Shown here piece by piece: positions 1 through 12,014 of a DNA stretch of 64,000 nucleotides. Both the position numbers and the translations under genes were made by a program. The notes below the pieces were generated by a model. That model worked only from the letters and a program-made list of their open reading frames with translations. It did no database searches and had not been told where the DNA came from. Within the stretch, counting starts at the first letter, position 1; every line of letters starts with the position of its first letter. Origin of the DNA: Sitta carolinensis (Eukaryota > Chordata > Aves > Passeriformes > Sittidae); the NCBI GenBank assembly GCA_032173965.1, contig CM063287.1:9553859-9617858 (forward strand). Reading direction: 5' to 3'.

Positions 1-2170
1 CTGTCCAATGCGTTTATATCCCTGAAAAGTAAATACAAACCAATATAGAAAACATCAGGGTTTTTTTTCTTTTCCTTATCATCAGTAGAGCCAAGGGTAT
101 GGAAATCACTTTGACATGAGAGGTAAATGAATTTTGAATCAAGGTCTGTACAAGAGTAAAATGAGTGAACATTACAACAGCTTCAACTTATAAAGTCTTA
201 AAATGTCTGACTCTGAGAAATTACACAGGTATTTGGTCACAAAGTAAGAATTATTGCATCTCACACGTAAATTTCAATAAAATCTCTAGAAAACACAAGC
301 TATTTCTAGCAGAAACACAGGATACTGGATTGAAAGGTCTTATCATTTTAGCAAGACAGAAAGCCAAAGGTGTATGGGACTCAAAAAGCAGAAAACTCTT
401 TCAAATTACAAGAGAAATACGTAATGTATCAGCATTTCAGATGAGAAACAAATCCTGCTACCTATGAACATTTTTACTTTATTTTTGTTAGATGAAACTG
501 CATTGTGAATTCATTCATTTAGGAATACAGTTACATTGACAATAAGGTGAGTTAAATAGACTTGCATTTTATCTGCCAACGTAGCCTGCTAAACTGAGGC
601 AAAAACTGGCAAGTGACCTCTCAATTGACAGGTCCATGGCTGCTGTACTGGAATCCTCCATGAAAAATTCCATTCTTTTGCAGTGCCATTATTACAAAGG
701 AAGTAGTCATAAAGGTGTGAAACACACTGTATTATGTTCACAAAGCTCAATATAGTGAAGGGAAAAAAGACAAAGCCACACTTCTGCTATGATTTATACT
801 TGAGGGTTGGAATTTCAGGTAGCAAATAAGATCAGTAGGAAAATAAACCTAAGAGATGGTGAAAAGGTGCCAAATTTTAGCAGCACAATTTTCCAGTCTC
901 TGCTCCAAACCCCACTGAAGTAGAATTGCTGCTGACCTGAGAAGAAAACTATGATTTCACAGCAAGCTCTGGGAAGCTGAGTGTGCTAAACTGAGCATAA
1001 TTTTTTTTTTAAAATTTATTTTATTTTGTCTGTATATGGTTTCAAAATTGGGAAGCCCAGCTGTCACCTCTTTTTTCTCTAGCTGCACATCTCTTTTACT
1101 GTTACATTGGTGGTGGGGTTGCCAAGGGGATATAAAGGTGTTATAATCAGTAAGAAAGACAAGTCCCCTAACAATGGCATGAAGAAGCCAGGCAGCCTAA
1201 GGTTGGTGTTCAGTGAGTAGATTCCACCTGCATCACTCTAACCAAATTCATTAATCAGATTGCCAAGGTACTTCTGCTTTGGAATGTGGCTGGGTCAGAA
1301 AACAGCAGAAAACAGCATTCTAGAATATTCTACTGATCCAAATCCTATCTTTTGCAGAACATTTAAAGAAAGAGAAATACTGCTTTTCCAAGGAGCTGCA
1401 AGGCTCTGGCAAAGTATTATGTGTATTTTGTGGGTCTGCCTGCAGATCTTCCCAGTCAGCTGTTCCACTCACCACATTTACCAGAAGCAGTCCTTTTCCC
1501 TAGAATGCTATACAGCATAACAATCTCATCCTGCTGTTTCCTCAGTCCATTAATTCAAATATGGTCTGAAATCTGTGTGAAACAACGGACTGTACTGCTG
1601 CTTAAGCTGACAACAGCAGCAGCAGAAATGGGTATTTACATTTCTGAGCAGCTTTATAAAGATCAGTAAATACCATGGCACCAACAAAAAAGTACTTCCT
1701 ACTTTGCTATAAAACCATTACCTAGTATGCAGATAAAAATACAGTTTTTTTCTCCAGACATGTTTGTAAAGAATTCAGTAGCTTGTAGTATCAGAAAACA
1801 CTATCAGCAGCAGCAACACTGTTCCCTCAAAGGAAAACAGTTGTCCATTGCAAACTTCTGTCCCCTCCTTTATTCTACAGCTGTGCACTGCATATAACTA
1901 ACTTTCAAGAATATTTTAAGCTGAATAAACAGCTGTCTCTATTTTTCATTTGCCAAATGCCCTTCCCATTGAGGATTAGAGATTTTCTTCCCTTAAATAA
2001 AACAGAAAAGAGAGCTTAACACATGATCAAAAAACCCGTAGGCACCTAAATACCTTTGTAAAGCATCTCAATGCCTTTACATTTGTAAAATAAAGTTGAA
2101 GTTACTTTCAAACTGGAAACCAGTCATCTTGGATTCATACCTCTTAAGTTCTCTTGAAAATTTAATTCCT
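1..2170. other. AT-rich sequence, no gene recognised
   Basis: I see no exon, RNA gene or transposon family here. The only structure is low-complexity: a T/A-rich run around 1002-1035 and a very short AGC trinucleotide run near 1614-1626. Open frames are under about 100 codons and do not look like any protein I know. Confidence 0.6.
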
Positions 2171-2500
2171 TTGGGGTAACATCTAGATTGTGGGGACGAG
2201 TGATTCCAGCACCAAGCCTCACATTCACACACTCAGCCAGACTGCAGCACGGGCACCGGCACGTAGCTATCGGTGCATGGAAGAAGAGCCATGCAAGAAT
2301 TATCACAGTGCAGGAACACCTCGTGCTCTTGCAGCTGGTTCTTCCCTGACATTGCTGCTCCTGCCAGATACCTCAGGTCAGCTTTCAGACACCTACATTT
2401 GCTCTGAAACATCCATTTTGCTGAGATGTCTACTACTACTTTAGCCAAACAGCTGCATTAGCAGAAAGCTCACGGGGCGCCAACAGCTGGAGGAGTCTGT
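2171..2500. other. Small GC- and CpG-enriched patch
   Basis: The stretch is visibly richer in G, C and CpG (for example cgggcaccggcacgtagc near 2247) than the AT-rich DNA around it. Short frames are open on both strands (plus 2190-2444, minus 2448-2233), which is expected from the lower stop-codon density of GC-rich DNA. No domain is recognisable. It could be an old transposon remnant, a regulatory element or part of an unrecognised exon. Confidence 0.35.
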
Positions 2501-5500
2501 ACTCCCTTGGGGGTAACTTCTTTGGAGATCAGCGACTGCAGAAGGCAAAAGGCAGCTCATCTGAGCCCCTGTACTATCATATTATGCTGCCCAGCTTAGG
2601 TCTTAAACCCATCTTAAGTTATATGGTGCAGAACCTGATTTTTCTAATGAGTAAGAATTTTCCTTTGGTTTTCAGTCTAAATTTATACTGCATCAACTTA
2701 AACTCATTCATTCTTGCACAAACATTGTCTTTCAGCTTCAATCATTCTTATATTTCCTTTATATTTATCCACTTGGCATATTTATAGACCCAACGACATC
2801 TCTGACATATTTCCCAGGCCATCATTCCATGCAGCTGCAATTTTCTGACAGGCGTTGGAACATCTATCAATTACTGTACTGGGTCAGCAATATTTCACTC
2901 AAAAAATGGCATTCGAATACTTGAAAAAAACCTGATCACTGCTTCCACCACCACTTCTTACATTCAGATAAAATACAGCATCTTAAAATAGAAAAAAATA
3001 TATCATGTACCTATTGGTGCTGTCAGAATTACCAGACACAAAACAAAAACTTCCATCCATTAAGCAACATCAAGGAGGCAACAAGCTATGAGTAGGGCCT
3101 TTGGGTCAGAGTCCTTACGGGACAGGAGAACTCAAGATCTGCCCTCAAAAGTATGAGTTCCTCCAAAGAGGTGCAGGGAGGACTGTGCTGGCTGCCCACT
3201 GCCAGTCCAGCTCTGAGCAAACTGTCACAGTGAAACCAGAGATTTGCCTTAAACCCCTTCTGCCTATGAAAAAAATTCCTGCCCCACTAATTAGGTTATA
3301 TCTAGAATTATAAACCAGAGAGAATGCAATAGAGAAAATGTGTTCTGTCATATTTGTGTGACAACTTAGAGATAAAATAAATCAAAACAGTTTAAAATCT
3401 AACTCTTTTCTGTAGCCAAGTTCTGCACTGAGGAACAATTTTTAGAATAAAAATATTTTGGCTTTAGAAAGGAATATAAAATTCAAGACAGAGGTCTTAA
3501 GACTGCACTTCTAAAAGCAACTTCTAAAAAGTCACATTGTGGTAATTACAGGTTATGTACACACATAGTCATACAAGAAATGTAGTCATATGCTGTGCTT
3601 TTCTCTGTCTTTTGTGTAGGTGCTAAACACTGCTGCACAGACATTATAACGCATACATTTTTTTCCCCTCTTTTTTTTTGGTTATTTTTTCTAATGCTGT
3701 TTAAATTGCTTGGACAACTTACAATAGAAATGTTGATGTCTTGCTGACTTCTCTTTCCTGTTCAGTCTGCAACTGCAGCAAGTTTAAATATATGCGGAGT
3801 AATTACATAGGAGTTGGTAAATACTTGCCTAACAATGGTCACAGTACCTGAAGAAATTCTTGCTGAAGAATTAATGAGTTGAGGCCTGTGACATGAACCT
3901 TCTTTCTACAAGATAATCTCAGTCAGTGGTAGAGTCATATACAAATCTCTAATAAGTGTCTGAAGACAGACAGATATGACAAATGCCATAAAAAAAGGCC
4001 CACAGCCCTAGTCTGCCTGACTTGAAGTCAGTGTCACTGTGATGGAGCTTGATTAGCTACTCTGCAATTGCACATTTTCATTTTCTTACAGCCCATTAGG
4101 CTGCTTTTAACAAAATTAAACACACTGCAGGGCAAAATAACCAAGTAAACCAAAACAAAACACTTACACTGTTTATAAACATTTTCTTAAGAAATTGCCA
4201 TTTTGAGGATAAATGTTTCTCTCTTGAGCAAACTAGAGATCATTCTTCCTGGTTTCTGCCTTTGAACATCCCCAGAACTGGGATGGGGGGAGCAGGCTAT
4301 TTCTATGACAAAAACACATCACATCTAACTGGACACTACTAAATAAAATACATGTAGACTACAAGGGAAAACTAATTATAACAATAATAATACAAACCAA
4401 ACTACACCATGATGAGTAAGATAAATTAGATGAATTGGCATCCATCTCAGCTAAGTTAATGTTACAGGATGCTTTTTATCCCATTCACTGCTTGAATGGT
4501 AATTGAAGTTGTGGTAATTTCTACTTTCTCTGCCCATGGCCATTGAATTCAGCTTGCTCTCTCTTTGTGCTCCTGTTTATTTTTGTATAAAATCCCACAC
4601 ACTGGAATGTGGCTTCCCATTTTTTTACATATGCCAGCAGGAGAAAGGTGGTAGTGGCATTTTCAGCATCTGCAAAAGTTTCAGGGTTAGGATGCTCTGC
4701 TCTGCCATGACCTCACCCCAGCTTCAAGGGGGAACAGCAAACATGTTAAACATGAGAATGGACACCACACCTTGTGCCTGGCCTTGTCAGGCACTGTCCC
4801 ACTCTCCCTTGGAATGCTAAGGAAGCAAAACTAGAAGACACTCAGCAATGGGAGCAGGAGGAGCTGGTACCAGCAGATAAAGCACATCACGTTTGTGTGT
4901 GCTGGTCCCTCCCTCAAAGGGAGTGTCTAATATAACTAGAAAAGCTGCTATTTGTGATGGAAAGCTAAAATCCTTGCAGTGTTCTGGACTGTGGTTCACT
5001 GTTAAATGGTGTATTTAGTGCATTTTCATCTTAGAAGAAAAAGGCTGACTGCTTATATTTTTTCCTCAAGTTATGCCATGATGAAATATAATTTGCCTTT
5101 TAATAGAAATGTCAAGGACCCATTCCCTCCAATTTACTATATAGATTTTTAAATCCCATACAAAAATGTTATAAGTTTAATTGGAAAAGACAGCATGACA
5201 GCATAATTTTATACAACTGGTTACAATTATTACAATAGCAGCTTCCACAGAGCTCTCAGTGATTTTCAAGAGCATTTACAAGCGTAAAGTGTGAGTTGGG
5301 GAAAAAAAAATAGTAATTTGCTACAGCTGTGCAAAGTGTATTAAGGAAATCAATCAGCAGTGACACAGATATTTAGGAATGACAGCTATTTTGCCCATCT
5401 GAGAGCACAACTGTAAGATTTGGTGACATTAACAGGTTTTTTTAAAATGGCCAGATTAAATAAAGTATTGTATTTTAGCTCAGATATATGGCACATAAAA

Positions 5501-8500
5501 AAAGGCAGACAAATGGGTAAGAAAACTATTCTGGTTGGTTTTTGCACTTAAGGGGAGAGCGAGATCAATACAACAGAGTATGAGCCTAGGAAAAAATGAT
5601 GACAAAAGGAACCTCTCTGGCAGCCTTAGTGCTGGAGTTGTGAACAACTTCCTTCTGTTCAGATGAGAATTTGCTCCTTCTTTTGTAACCATAACTGCAT
5701 CAAAGACATCCAAGTATTGCCAGCTTGTTTTCCTGCCTGTTAATTTCACAGAATGTTCAGTTCTGGCTAAGCCCTTGGGTCAAAACTAATGTCATTATTA
5801 TATGCTACAGACACAAAACCTTTATTTTAACAGATGATGCAGAATGGAGACTTAACATGGAAGACTAGAAAATTGGGCAAACTTATTTCCTAAAGGGCAT
5901 GTTGAACACGGATACGAAAAGGAGCTTTGAGAGCATAAGGGCAGTAAGAGAACAGAACACTTTATTTAATTAGACAAGAATGAAAAAAGCCTATTAGCTC
6001 ACAGAGAAGTTTACAGAAGACAGCAACCCATTTCTTTTCCTGAAGTGATTTTTATGGTGATAAAAGTTCTGCAGATTCATTATGCTCTAGATTTATTCTT
6101 TATTTACTTTACGAGATATTCTCATGGGCCAAAACACCCTCTTTGACCTTGAACTTTGTGCTTTTGTCATTAGATTTCTGATGCACTCAAACCAGATCAG
6201 AATAATGCAATAAGGACAGGCTGTAAAGAAACTAAGCTGTGAATAACACATGTAAATTACATTGAAAAGGGACCTGTGAGAGTTCCACCTGTGAGGGTGG
6301 AAGACGGACAAAATTGCTTTTCTTCTTTAGGGAGAGGGGCAGGCCTACCAGTATTTATACAAGCAGGCAAATTAATTGGCTTTTGCTGAGCTCTGTGCTG
6401 CTGCAGCTAAACTGCTTCCAGAATCTGACCTACATAATTTCGAATTTGCTTGGGTGTTTCCACATTCAGCCACAGGACAGCGCAGCATACAGCGAACTGC
6501 AGAAACCATCTTGAAAAGTCATATGGTCCCATGTGAAATAAATTTCTCATGGGCAAATCAAAACTTCAATAAAATACCTTTGCAGCACAAAATTAATCAG
6601 TCAAATCAGACTTGGATTAAAACTCATATAATACAGTCAGAAAACTGGTATAGTAATTTAAAAGTACTGTCAATGGCAATTAGCAATAAGCATCTAAGGT
6701 ATGGGATACTCCATATCCAAGTGCTATGCAGCAACACGTATTTATCTATAAACTGACAGCCCTCATTTTCTCTGCTGTACTCATTTCTCAGTTTCCTAAT
6801 TTTCCTGGTATACTCAAACTAGGAAAAGCCTGTAAGTTACCCTGTTATATGCAAGATACGAGTTTATTTTACAGATTGCCTACTCTGAAAATGGTCAAAA
6901 AGTAGCTTCCACTATAGGTATGATAGGAAAGAAGTCGCATGAAAGCAGAATTTCTAGAGAGGGTGGGTTGAGCTCCGGGCTCTGACGTATTTGCTAGATT
7001 TGCACTCAGAAACAGACCCAATGCACATATGTAAATTAAGGATAAATTCCAGGAAAATTCTGTATAGTTTGGGGGGTCAAATGTTCCTCCACAACTCTGA
7101 GCAGATCTATAAAATCTTCCAGTAACAGTCCCTCTTGTGCCAACCAGATGCTGGAAAGAGAAACAGATACAAACAGCTGCTATCTCACCAAGTAGTTTTC
7201 ATCTTACCTTCCATCCATTACCAGGTTTGCAGTCCAGTGTTTTGTTCTCAGATCTCCTGTCCACTACCAAGATAACCAAACCAAGGCAAACACTGAAAAT
7301 ATCACTTGGTAGTCAAAAGATGGAGAAAGACCTCCCAGCCCTAAAACTATGTATGAAAATGTACAGCAGCCACTAATTTATTTCTGGGGCATTAAGAAGT
7401 TAATTTTCATACAGTCTCAGTACAATTTAAAAAAATTACTTAACACATACAGGAGCCTAAATATTATTAAATATCAACAGGTGACAAAACTCCTTTAATA
7501 ATTTTGTACTTTCTCTTTACTCTTTCCTTTTGCATGTGAGATTTTGCATTCTTACAGAGCAGACACATTATTTTACATTCAAATACTGGTGCAGCTGCTA
7601 CTAGCTAAGGCTTGAGAGATTTATGGATAATAACACAAGTGCAAAATAAAAGAGTACATTTGGATGCATATCAAACAGAAGCTGCATCAGTCAATCAAAC
7701 TGCTGGACAACAGATTCAAGTCTACAGAAAAATGTGAAACAAAATAAAATTCCTCTGTCAGACCAACTTCAGAAAAACACATTATGCATTTCCCAGTACT
7801 GCCATGGATAATGTAGTACTTTTCTCCTTGACCAAAGCATGCCACAGAATTTGTTTTCTAAGCCAACAGTGTGTTAAAGCAGAAAAGAAAAGGCATTCTT
7901 CTGAACTGCTATCAATAAAAAAGCAGCAACTGTATCAGTCAGCTTGTGTAACAATAAAAACCAGATATGTATCAATGTCAGCATCTCAGCACATCCCACT
8001 CTGCACACAAAACATCCTCAGTTCATACACACAGTCACTGTTGCAGGATGCACACACTGATGCTTCCCAGTCACTTCACTTTTTCTGACATCTAATTTTT
8101 ACAGTGTAAACACCACACTCTGCCCAAATGAAAACCCCTCTAAATGCCTTTTGTTGCGAACAAGAGACCAAAATAAAGGACCAAAGCAGTCCCACTCAAA
8201 CCTGACAACTTCATGCTTTTTAGTCTTTATCAGTCAAAACCACTGAAACAAAAATAATGGTATAGAAGAGAGCTCTGGATTGAATTCTCAATTGGAAATC
8301 TGTACAAAAGCCAGCCTTGTCTGAACACAGCTCTCATTAACAGCTCTGGCAGTAAATGGTATTTTGAGTTTACCGTGCACTAGGGAGGATCAGACACAAA
8401 TCAGGGCACCCTGTGGTCATCACCTAAGGATTAACATTCCGGTGCACTGATCAAGCAGCTGTGTCGATTCTAACTTTTCCTTCACTTCTGGCTTTTTATG

Positions 8501-8519
8501 GCCAGCAATTTAAGATACT
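2501..8519. other. AT-rich sequence, no gene recognised
   Basis: No repeat family or exon is recognised. A 126-codon frame (plus, 6376-6756) is open without a family match. Its first third (AELCAAAAKLLPESD) looks more protein-like than its Asn/Ile-rich remainder, and I treat it as chance. T-rich runs occur near 3660-3690. Confidence 0.55.
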
Positions 8520-8722
8520 CAGCAATCTCAGAGCATCCCAAGTCCCTGCTCAGCAATGTGCCTGACCCTGGAGCCAGATCCTGACCGTGAGCCCCAGGCA
8601 GCAATAGCAGACAGGGCCCTGCAGACCTGAACACCAAGTTTGCTCACATCCATCACACTGACAATGGCTTTCCACCTGCTCCTCCTGGCCTCCCAGCCCT
8701 GCTGCTCCACGGTCTTACACAA
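8520..8722. other. GC-rich patch of unknown origin
   Basis: About 200 bp of clearly elevated GC (runs such as ctcctcctggcctcccagcc) lie inside AT-rich DNA. A minus-strand frame is open across it (8722-8528), but its Arg/Ser/Gly-rich translation resembles no family. No CR1 or LTR landmarks are visible. An old mobile-element fragment or a regulatory patch is possible. Confidence 0.35.
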
Positions 8723-11162
8723 TTAAACCCCCACAAAACTCATCTTAAAAGTACTGTTTTTCTGGTATTCCCCCACTTGGTTTTGTGGGGGTTTTGAGCC
8801 AACCATGTACTGCTGAAATATTTAGCTACTCCTACCACATATAATCTGCAGGTAAGGGATTTTGTATAAATAATACAATAGGATGTGGTTAGGCAGTAAT
8901 ACTAATTTGTTCTCTGATCATATATTTTTCCAAACTCTGTCCTCCTGAAGAATCTCTTAGCTAATGCCTAGGACACAGTTCCATTTACTACTTTTTAAAC
9001 TTTAATATCGCTCTTGGCAATAATATTTCCTTTGCTGCTGCTCTTCTGTTCAGACAGGCCATCTGCCATCCTGCTCTCCAAACTATTTGTCAGCTCCAAT
9101 CTCTGTAGGCACTAAAGGATATCATAGGTGTGAATTATGCTCATATTGTTCTTCCTGTATTTTGGGTTGAGGACAGTAAGTACTATGCTGCAATGAGACA
9201 CTGACTGTAGGGACAAAGCAGAAGTTCACAGCAGCTAGGGCAGAAGGTACACATCATAAATTTTCATTGTGCACTTCCTATCCCTTAAAACAAACTTATT
9301 CAAATTCTCCCCTGGCGATCAACTTGAAATGGTTTTCAGCACATGTAGATGTTAGGCAAAGGAGTCCAAGTTATACACATTAGGTTTTCTCCCTAAAACT
9401 GACCAATTTTCATTAAGAGAAGCAGACAAATTTTTTCAGTGAAAAATGTGTAGATGATACTCAGATTAGTCAAACTGGAGAATCTTTGGAGTGATTTTAG
9501 TGGAGTAATTCTAAGGACTGAAGCTCTGACAAGCAATTTGTCAGCCAGTGAAGGGTTGTTGAAAGTAATGCACATAGTAAAGATGAGCTGTGACTACTAA
9601 AAATTTTGGTTTATGTCAGCACATAAGAAGGAACATTTAAATATAAAAGATCAAAATGGGAAGAACTCAGCCTGGTTGTTCCAAACCACTTGATTTAGGG
9701 TCATGACTGGAAAACAGGGAAGATCAAGCCTCTTTTAATACCTATTTATTTTTGACCCCTCTAAACATGAGTAATTTTTATTTTAAGGCTTGAGCAAATC
9801 TCATTCTCATCTTAATAAAATCTCATTCTGACTAAGCTTCAGGAATTTTCATTTTCAGGACAAACTCAGCTGGGAAGCTAAAACATACAGGAGACTTCTA
9901 GGTCTTATTCTGGGCAAGCAAAGGCTCATTTAGAATTCATTTTAGCAAGTCTCTTCACTTGAGCAAAAATTCATTGCACATAGAAAAAATTTTAAACAAC
10001 ATGGAAAAACTTTAAAACAACAGCAACAAAAAAAAACCCTCACACAAAAGCACTTTTTTTTTTTTTCACTCTCATCCACCTTGTCTATCTTGAAGGTGCT
10101 GTGCAGCAGGGGAGTATAGAAAGATTGTGATTTTGGGTAACGTAAGAATAAGAGGTTAATTATTAAAATTCTGCTGAGTTTTAGAAAGATTTTATAAATA
10201 CTGAACACTATTGACCCAAGAGGCAGATTGTTCATGTTGCATTGGTCCATTCACTTGAGATATAACTAAAGCATCCCAAATTAAAAACCTATAGCAAGGT
10301 CTAGTTCAACCTAGCCCAAGACTAAATATGTATATATGCAGTCTAAAATTTTATATATACTAAAGTTTTCTTGCAATCTCCTTTTTCTAGTTTTCCCCCA
10401 TGATTAAAAACAACAACAACAAAAAAATAGAAATATGCTTTTGTTTTCATATGTGCTGAATTCCAGCAGTCAGCTTTGTGATGCTTCCAAGCCACTGAGT
10501 TCAGCTGAGTATTTCAGGATTTGTGATGTTTTGCCAACACAGCAGGGTTGATGTCCCTGCTCTCAGTGCAGAGCTACCCTAGCAGATACTGAATAGCTTC
10601 CCTGTACTAAGGAGCAGACAGACACTGAGCAACTGTGATTTTGAGTCTTCCTCAGGTTGTCTTATTGGAGCTTCCTGAATAGCTAGAAGACTTAATCCTC
10701 TCTACATATCACCTTGTAACATCTAAATTTGGCTTTTCCTTAATTCACCATATTCTAATTAGCCTCTGATGGAACAGCAAAATAGCTTTCATCCATTTGC
10801 TACATCAGAAAGTTAAGGTTATCTTTATTCATACATCTATGCAGTGTGGTATAAAAAACCAGGTGGAGATTTTGCTGATTTCACAACAACTTCTGGTAAG
10901 AGCTTTCTGACTAATGCAGGATTGAGGGAAGCAGAAGTCCTGGAGGGAGAAATAGGTTACCCTGAATGTACCTTCAAAAGCACAGACAGCTCATAAAACA
11001 AGAACCAACTGAAATGGGTCATGATCTCCCAAGCAGATGCATTTCTATATTTAGCAACCACTATTATAGTTGTTGACACCTTAAGAAAGTGTCCTTATCA
11101 CCATCCCAACTGGGCCCAGCTTGTCATCTTCTACTTACAAACTCATGTAGTAGCATCACCCC
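8723..11162. other. AT-rich sequence, no gene recognised
   Basis: Nothing recognisable. It includes a 13-T run at 10054-10066, preceded by CAACAAC-like A-rich sequence at about 10018-10036, and an ATATAT-rich stretch near 10328-10370. Confidence 0.55.
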
Positions 11163-11340
11163 TCAGAATCACACAGTCACAAAATCTTTCAGCTTGGAAA
11201 AGACCTTCAAGATGGAGTCCAGCCACTAACCCAATACTGTCAAGTCCACTGAGTACACCGTGTACCCAAGTGCCACCTCCAGATGTCTTCTTAATAACTC
11301 CAGGGATGGTGACTCCACCACTTCCCTGGACATCCTGCTC
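11163..11340 (-). mobile_element. CR1 LINE 3' end, distal half of a split copy
   Basis: Read on the minus strand this is the 3' terminal region of a CR1 non-LTR retrotransposon. Landmarks on the plus strand are the degenerate 8-bp terminal repeats (agaatcac, acagtcac), then ttggaaaagacctt, gtccactgagtacacc, and the conserved block ctccagggatggtgactcca followed by ccaccacttccctgg. CR1 copies are normally 5'-truncated, and this one is also interrupted: the consensus continues at 11813 after a 472-bp insertion. The copy is old and non-functional because it holds only untranslated and terminal sequence. Confidence 0.82.
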
Positions 11341-11812
11341 TGTGTCAGCTATTAATATCCTATTTACAAACATGGGGGAGATGGGACGGCTGTCGTGGTT
11401 GTCTTGAAGCCTTTTTATTTCATTATGGCTGTCAGTCTCATTTTACAAATTCAAGGAAAAGGCTTTGACCACAGCAAAGCAGCTGACAGTGATTTCCTGG
11501 TTACACTACATTTTTAAAACATTTTCAGCCAATTGCAAAAGCTTAACAAGCAGCTACTCTAACCAATTGCTGAAAGTTCACATATGCTTCCTTCTAACAG
11601 TGCTGTCTTGTAAGAGTCTCAATCAATAGACAAGAGTCCATTATTCAGCATAAGTATTTCTGCTATCTAATATAATATTTTTTCTAGGCCATACTTGATA
11701 TTGCACATAACTGTATTATTCTCCCTGTCCTTACTGACTGTTGACTTTCTCACATTTCAGATTCACTTTTCCCCAGCTTTCTGACAATTTTATAGCTTTC
11801 CTATTTCCCACG
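11341..11812. mobile_element. 472-bp insertion inside a CR1, possible solo LTR
   Basis: This segment interrupts a CR1 tail whose two halves resume exactly on either side. The hexamer ctgctc sits at both junctions (11335-11340 and 11813-11818), as expected of a 6-bp target-site duplication. The insert starts with TG (tgtgtcagct) and ends with CG (tttcccacg), so one transition would restore the TG...CA ends of a retroviral LTR. A 6-bp duplication is typical of class II (ERVK-like) elements. I see no clear polyadenylation signal, no reading frame and no family match, so the identity is inferred from structure alone. Chance similarity of the two hexamers cannot be excluded. Confidence 0.5.
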
Positions 11813-12014
11813 CTGCTCCAATGCCTGACCACCCTTCTGGTGAAGAATTTTTTCCTAATGTCCAACCTAAACCTCCCCTGTTGCAACAGATGCCGTTTCC
11901 TCTTGTGCTGTCACTTGTTAACTGGAAGAAGAGACCATCCCCACCTGTCTACAGCCTCCTTTCAGGGAGCTGTAGAGTGATAAGGCCTCTCCTGAGCTCC
12001 CTTCTCTCCAGGCT
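11813..12014 (-). mobile_element. CR1 LINE 3' region, proximal half of the split copy
   Basis: This continues the same minus-strand CR1. Diagnostic plus-strand blocks are ctccaatgcctgaccaccct, aattttttcctaatgtccaa, cctaaacctcccctgttgca, ccgtttcctcttgtgctgtc and ggagctgtagagtgataagg, in the order of the bird CR1 3' region read backwards. The similarity stops around ctctccaggct at 12014, the 5' truncation point. It retains no reverse transcriptase. The strong match to consensus order across the 472-bp gap shows that this and 11163-11340 were one insertion. Confidence 0.85.

Noticed and set aside
6376..6756. 126-codon frame
   Set aside because: The first 40 codons look plausible, but the remainder is Asn/Ile/Gln-rich, and no splice sites or family match support it.
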